Part shown: one piece after another, positions 53,355 through 64,000 of the stretch
Position numbering within the stretch: the first letter of the stretch is position 1
Layout: every line of letters begins with the position of its first letter
Source: Oasisia sp. SBJ-2009
Lineage: Eukaryota > Annelida > Polychaeta > Sabellida > Siboglinidae
Length of the DNA stretch: 64,000 bases
Direction: 5' to 3'
Assembly: GCA_964017155.1 (NCBI GenBank)
Contig: OZ024854.1
Location: 17,150,055 to 17,214,054 of the forward strand
The notes under the pieces: generated by a model
What the model saw: only the letters and a program-made list of their open reading frames with translations
Database searches by the model: none
Told to the model about the DNA's origin: nothing
Program-made: the position numbers and the translations under genes

Positions 53355-53540
53355 TGAATACATTCCACCTATACGCTGATGATACCCAGCTATACATCAA
53401 ATTTGAGATGACAGAAATTAACAGATTGTTGTCATTACGCGGAATTGAGCAATGCATAAACGATGTTCGTGCATGGATGGGCGACAATAAGCTAAACGTG
53501 AATGACGACAAAACGGTCGCACTTGTGCTCATTATTTTAT
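53355..53540 (+). pseudogene. LINE reverse transcriptase fragment (catalytic YADD block)
   Basis: FHLYADDTQLYIKFEMTE, then CINDVRAWMGDNKLNVNDDK, the RT catalytic strand and following helix of a CR1/L2-like LINE. The fragment is followed by an A/T-rich 3' UTR-like stretch ending in CTTCTTCTT(ATT)n at 53,745-53,780, like the tail at 57,965-58,020. Confidence 0.85.
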
Positions 53541-53979
53541 TATCAATATACCATTTATTTTAATAATTATCTTTAGCTAACTTATTTATTTTTTACTATA
53601 TATTACTATTACTTTTTATACAGATCTTAGGTATTTTATTTACCTTAACAAACTTAATATTATAATTCTACAACACATGTATATATTATATACTCATGTA
53701 CAGTGCCTACGAATGGATACTTCTAGATTTATGGCGCTTTATAAGTGTTCTTCTTCTTCTTCTTATTATTATTATTATATCACAATTGACTATGGTTCTG
53801 ACGTTAAATACACAATATCTAATAAAAAATGGATCAAGAGCTTATGAATTAAGTCCATTATTGTGATTTTTGTGAACCATAGTTACATTATAGAAGGCCA
53901 TTTTATTATCACTACGTTTCTTGAATAGTCATATTATACAAATCGGGCTGCTCTGCTTTGGGTGTTTTCTGTTTGGTTT

Positions 53980-54422
53980 ATTTTACATTCGCAATTTGGA
54001 TCCCACACTGTTGACGAGTATTCAAGTGTTGATCTAATAAGATTAGTTTACATGCTTTTGTCTTTACATCTTGTGAGCATCTGTTTCGTTTGATCAGCCC
54101 GAGAGTTCTGTTTTTGAGGTGATGTTATCTATGTGGGCTTTCAAATTGAAGCGTCTCTGTAGTTCAACTCCAAGACAGGGACGAAAAATGACTGATTTTA
54201 GAGTGACTGCTTTTATTATGTAGTTCACTGTTAATGGGTTACGATTTTTATGTAAGTGGAGTGTGTAGTACTTTTCTGGATTAAAAGCCGTTTGCCATTC
54301 CTGGATCCAGAGGACATCTTATGTAGGTCGTTTTGAAAGACTAATGTAACGGCGACATTTTCTATTGCCCTGAACAGGAAGCAGTCACCGGCAAAGAGGT
54401 ATACACGAGAAGTTAATGTCAC
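53980..54422 (-). pseudogene. LINE reverse transcriptase fragment (minus strand)
   Basis: Reads VYLFAGDCFLFRAIEN (normally FADD; here GD), then LVFQNDLHKMSS, and further on RPCLGVELQRRFNLKAHI. This is the YLGVxLxxxLxWxxHI block that follows the catalytic site. Stops and missing segments make it defunct. Confidence 0.75.
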
Positions 54423-55030
54423 TTATGTACAAAAGAAACTAACTTAAGGGGCGATTAAAAAAGCAAGAGTACTCTGTGGGACGCCTGAGGACATTGTGTA
54501 TTGGGGAAGCATCTCCATCTACCATTACCCGCCGAGTCCTACGTACTTGTAGGTCAGTCTCTGCCTTACCTATACTACCTGCCGAGTCCTACTTGTCAGC
54601 CAAACTCTCTGCTTTCCGTATACAATCCGTTTCAATTGTGTTGTCATGCTGTAGTGTAGTGAGGGTACGCCTACCTGGTCTCGTAAGTTTCTGCTGTCAG
54701 ACCAGAATCGTTTATGATTCTCTTGTACATCAGTATCTAGTAGATTCTTGACATAATTATCATGGGCTTCTACTAGTAAATGTTTAATTGCATTTCTGAT
54801 CTGTCTCTACATAGTCCAATGTTCAGCTGGTTTGAATCTTTCTGGCACGGTCGTATTATCTGTTGCAATGTCTCGTTTTCTTCTTTATGGTTATATTGTT
54901 CCAAGGATGGGGCTGTTAACAGATTCAAGAAGTGTCATTAAACTTATATTACAGGCTGACTACACTTTGGTGTCATCTGGATTTAAATGTTTGAAATATA
55001 AAATTTCAGTTTTCGAAGAAGGATCATGTT
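54423..55030. other. No gene recognised
   Basis: Between two LINE fragments. Imperfect CCGAGTCCTAC repetitions at 54,530-54,590. Small open frames show no family resemblance. Confidence 0.4.
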
Positions 55031-55033
55031 GGT

Positions 55034-56165
55034 GAGATCTCGCCGGCCTGAAAGATGGCAAAGCACCTGGGGGAAATGGAATTCCTGTTGAAGTATAGAA
55101 GCACGAAGGAGACGATCTGTTCAGCAGCCTGAACCAACTAGTCACCAATACCTGGGAGGAGGGTTCTGTACCACAAGCATGGAAGGGTTCCAACAATGTA
55201 ACCATCTACAAGAAAGGTGATCGAACAGACTGTGGAAACTATAGAGGAATCTCTCTTCTTTACATAGCAGGCAAGATCTTCGCTAGGATCCTTCTCAACA
55301 AACTATCTACTCACATAACACCAGAGGTAGTTCCGGAGATACAATGTGGCTTCAGAGGAATCCGGAGCACCGTGGATATTATATTTTGCCCCCGACAGCT
55401 ACAAGAAAACTGCATTGAGCAGGACTGACCACTGTACATGGTATTTGTCGACTTCAGAAGGCGTTCGATACAACTGGGAGGGCCGGGCTATGACAGCTAC
55501 TGAAGAAGTATGGCTGCCCAGAGAAGTTCACAATTATGATCTAGTCTCTACATACCGGAATGATGGCGAATGTTAGTGTTGGAGGTGAAGTCTCGGAATC
55601 GTTCGGTGTCACAAATGGGGTTAAGCATGGTTGTGTACTGGCCCCCACGCTTTTCTCCATCTTCCTATCGGCAATGCTCGACCGAGACGTGGGGGTGGCG
55701 TCTACATACAGTCCAGAGAGAGCGCTGACCTATTCAACGTCGCACACTTCAAAGTGAAGACCAAGACTACTCGGATACTGATGAGAGAGCTGCTTTTCGC
55801 AGATGACAGTGCATTGGTTGCCCACTCTGCTAAAGAGATGCAGAAAATAGTGAAAGCTTTCTCCGATGCGTCAAAGACTGATTAACATCAAGAAAACCGA
55901 GGTGCTGTACCAACCCAACTCTATAAGAACCCGAGAGGAGGATATCATGGTTGATGGAAATAAGCTGAACTCTGTTCTGGAATTCACCTACCTCGGAAGC
56001 ACTATATCAAGTAATGGATGCATTGACGATGAAATACAGAGGAGGATGGCCAAGACTAGTGCATCTTTCGGGCGACTACGCCAGAGACTCTGGAACAACC
56101 ACCATGTATCCATGCGGGTTAAAGGCGAGATATGCCGTGCAATCGTGCTGTCCACCCTCCATTGT
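55034..56165 (+). pseudogene. LINE reverse transcriptase fragment, RTE/CR1-like
   Basis: LKDGKAPGGNGIPVEV, then PQAWKGSNNVTIYKKGDRTD, CGNYRGISLLYIAGKIFARI, MVFVDFRR, TNGVKHGCVLAPTLFSIF, ELLFADDSALVAHS, INIKKTEVLYQPNS, EFTYLGSTISSNG and RMAKTSASFGRLRQRLWNN. All RT blocks from fingers to thumb occur in order but in three shifting frames with several stops. The catalytic FADD is intact. Confidence 0.9.
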
Positions 56166-56598
56166 ATTCCAAATTAAACATATATTGACACAAAAAAATA
56201 TAAATTTGCAGTTATTTATAAATATAGGAATTACGGCATGATTAACCAGTATCCGTGAGGTGGCAGTATTGTTTAGCGAATAGCATTCAAACGCGGGTAA
56301 AGTCACCAGACTGTCTTCTCGGCGAAGTTACGCAGCCGAGCGACAGTCGGCTAAACGAGACTTGGACACGTTTTGCTTGGCAAACAGCCCTTCTTTGGCT
56401 TTGACCACCAGGTTACGGTCCTACGGGATTGTGTCGCCATCTAGCGAGGTGGTACCATACAATGATATTGATACAGTGGCGCCACCTATAAGGGTAATCA
56501 AGGGAGTCAAAGGACGTCGTCAGACCAGGAAGTTGGCCCCGGCGTCATTTGGTTATACCGCTGACACTCGCAGGTTGCCACTTTTTTAAACGGTTGTC

Positions 56599-61518
<4,920 letters not shown>

Positions 61519-62560
61519 GTAAGTAGCCAATGTAAATGACACGTTGAGATTCCGTGACTTCAGCCAGAGCTATTAGATAGGAGCTGCCCCCGCCCCCCCC
61601 CCCAGATGGAATTAAACGCGCACATATCTCGCTGGATCTCGGACGTCTCGTCGTGTAGTTCGGTATCTGTTTTTAAGTTGTTATCCCATCCGTGTAAGGG
61701 CGCTGTGTGTTGAAGAGCTCCAGCTCGTATGGATTAGCTCTGATCCAGTGCACCATAATCCGTGAGGGTGATGTAAGTAAACGTAATATTCCCGAATAAA
61801 TATAAGTGCGACAACATTACTTATATCTATGCACTGTGTTGTAACTTGTACAGTGACGTAGGTATACTCACGGAGAGATAGAGCATAAAATGGTGTAATT
61901 AATGCACGACATTGAAAGAGCTTTGCTGAAACATACATAGGGAAGGTTGGGACACGTGAGCCGTTTTTCATGTTTTCAGCGAATGCAAACAATTCCCATT
62001 TTAACTGTACAATTGTGCTATCATGTAGCCATTTGTAGGGGCTACATCTAAGAAGTTAGTGAAATTCATGAGGCTGTGATGTGTTGATTTGGAAATATAT
62101 GCAAATTAGTAGACGCATGTAACGTCGTTCAAGTGACTCCATACCTGGGGTTCCATGAACCACCATGTAGGGGTCCCTTGAGCAATAAAAAGGTGACATT
62201 CAAAGTATCTCAGTGTAGGTCAAGGTCATGACAACTACACTGCAAAATGTTATATCATTTTTATTTTTCAATAAAGCAAGTATTAAATACTATTATGAAC
62301 TGTTTGTAACTGGTGTTATATCAACCTTTGTTGCATTATCATATAAACAACATTCACCAGAAAGATGACTGTAATTAATGAAGATCAACCTAATATTATA
62401 ATCGAATCTCAAACTTATTCCCGAGAGGAATGCGGGTTATTCATTAAACAATATCAAGAAACATTGTTTTCTCTGTTTTAAACATTGACATAAAAAGCTC
62501 ACTGAAAACAAGGCAGACGTATAAGCTTTACTCCATGAACAAAACTCTACAAACAATAAT
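61519..62560. other. Downstream of the last visible adaptor exon; nothing firm
   Basis: No match to the expected SH2 C-terminal exon. At 61,976 a TTTTCAG acceptor is followed by a short open stretch that stops after about eight codons. It would close the frame early if used, but the resemblance is too weak to call. Confidence 0.3.
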
Positions 62561-63990
62561 TGTTAGTCATTGATGAAATAACCATACAGGAGTCCTGGTT
62601 AAATGACAATTTGAAACAACTTGGATATTTTGATGGTTATCAATTGGTATGCAAACACAAACCCACAATTAAAGAAGGGGCAGCGTATGTATATTTATAA
62701 AGTAGAGCGTTTTGTATGTAGTAAGGAATGATATTGATTTGTAAACAAATGAAGTTAACTACTATAACTGTATGTTTATTGAAATTTTAAATAACATCCA
62801 TGATGACACTCACAAGAGTTTAATAATAGGATCAAGTATAATGCCTGATCAATTATAACTGACATTTCAGTCCACCACCCTAATTTCATCTTCATTGATT
62901 AAAATCAGATGAACATAGAGATGCACTCAAAAGGATAAAACGAAGAAACTTCGACAAGTCAAATATATATAACTTTAATCATGCACTGTTTACAACAAAT
63001 TAAGATGACATGGTAACAACTTAGTGGTCAAAAGAGGCATACACGTTATTTATTTGTTTACACGATGGACACATTCCTGAGCAAATATTAAAAGTAAAGA
63101 AATACCAACATAAAACATAATTTGAGTATAAAAAAACATTCACTGGAAAACGAACCGAAATTTTCAAAATATTGGCCAGCAATACATATAACACAGAAAC
63201 ATATTGAACAGGTACATAACGCTAAATTGTAACACTGGAACAAACAATTTACATAATCACCTTAACAAACTATGGCACTATGGAATTAGAGTGGTCTCAC
63301 ATAAACCTTTTCAAAAATTACCTTAAGCACAGAAGCAGTTCGTTATAAACAAAGATACAATGTCTGATTATCAAAGTACAAACTGTGGAGTCCAATAGGA
63401 ATCCACTCTAGGATTACTACTAATTTATATCTATATAAATAGTATACCATTATTATCATACACTGCATATTTCGTACTGTTTGCTGGTGATAAAAGCCTA
63501 TTCTTCAAAAAGCAAAAACCTCAGTAGTCTCGTGTTAATTCTGAACTCACAAAACATTCTCACTGGATAAGTGCCAACAAACGTTTACTTACTATAGGCA
63601 AATCTAAATGATATTTCAAACCACTCAAAGTCTGACACACAATCACCAGGAAATTGTTTTACATGGTGATCAAATATAAAATGTTGATAACTTTAAATGT
63701 CTATGTATCTGGATTGCTAGAAACCTAAACAGGAACAAAACTACAAGTGAAAAATGCCAGACAATTTACCATTATATATAATTTATAAAATCAAGCCACT
63801 GCTATAATCGTGCATATTAAAGCAATTGTATAATACGTTAATTCAACCTCGTTTATCTTTCGAACTACTTTCATGGTACAGTAACATTCATGGCAATTTA
63901 GCTAGCATAAATAGACTCTTAGAATTCAAAGGAAAGCAGTTTGTTTGATCGACAAAAGTAAATGTATGGGGAATTAGATTATTCTTGTTT
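62560..63990 (+). pseudogene. Heavily decayed LINE (endonuclease and RT remnants)
   Basis: At 62,571 ITIQESWLNDNLKQLGYF resembles the QExWL endonuclease motif. At 63,380-63,500, TNCGVQ, STLGLLLIYIYINSIPLL and YFVLFAGDKSLFF match the GVPQGSxLGPLLFLxYIND and FADD RT blocks, with Gly in place of the first catalytic Asp. Many stops and frame shifts. Oldest-looking LINE copy in the window. Confidence 0.75.
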
Positions 63991-64000
63991 TCTATTCTTT

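Overview
This is animal nuclear DNA. Genes are split by introns with canonical GT/AG sites, there are several decayed non-LTR retrotransposons, and roughly a third of the window is micro- or minisatellite. The best guess for the organism is a lancelet (amphioxus, Branchiostoma). The grounds are invertebrate-type immune adaptors with unusual domain combinations and minisatellites that sit on exon-intron junctions, a peculiarity I recall being described for amphioxus; species assignment is inference.

Three genes can be supported. (1) Bases 1,043-5,605, minus strand: the 5' half of a transglutaminase. Five exons join in consistent phase and the gene runs off the left edge before the catalytic cysteine. 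(2) Bases 21,031-45,895, minus strand: a complete eight-exon gene for a 552-residue adaptor. It has an N-terminal MyD88-like Death domain, a Raf-like Ras-binding (ubiquitin-like) domain, a linker with ITAM-like tyrosine motifs and a C-terminal SH2 domain. All eight exons join in phase (1,659 nt including stop). (3) Bases 56,599-61,518, plus strand: a divergently transcribed paralog with the same Death, RBD and SH2 order and the same intron phases but a much shorter linker. Its last SH2 exon is not visible and may lie to the right.

Layout. 1-5.6 kb: transglutaminase exons with their introns filled by minisatellites and GTCGT, GGTC, CTACTG and TA microsatellites. 5.6-14 kb: no recognisable coding gene; local repeats and large AT tracts. 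14.2-15.4 kb: remnant of a hAT-type transposase. 16.6-19.9 kb: a 40-bp satellite with an internal 1,724-bp duplication. 21-45.9 kb: the Death-RBD-SH2 gene. Its fourth intron is almost wholly a 14.6-kb array of a 36-bp unit with roughly 4-kb higher-order copies; a truncated LINE lies in intron 2. 46-56.3 kb: a transposon graveyard between the two paralogs, including a TIR element inserted exactly at a TA inside a LINE endonuclease. 56.6-61.5 kb: the plus-strand paralog. 62.5-64 kb: a badly decayed LINE.

The most striking property is that minisatellites begin at, span or closely flank splice sites in both minus-strand genes. In the transglutaminase, two arrays copy the exon 3' end together with the 5' splice site itself, giving 21 tandem candidate donors in one case. 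The two adaptors look like innate-immune or receptor-proximal signalling proteins coupling a Death-fold partner to Ras-like GTPase and tyrosine-kinase pathways, but the SH2 domains appear to lack the phosphotyrosine-binding arginine.
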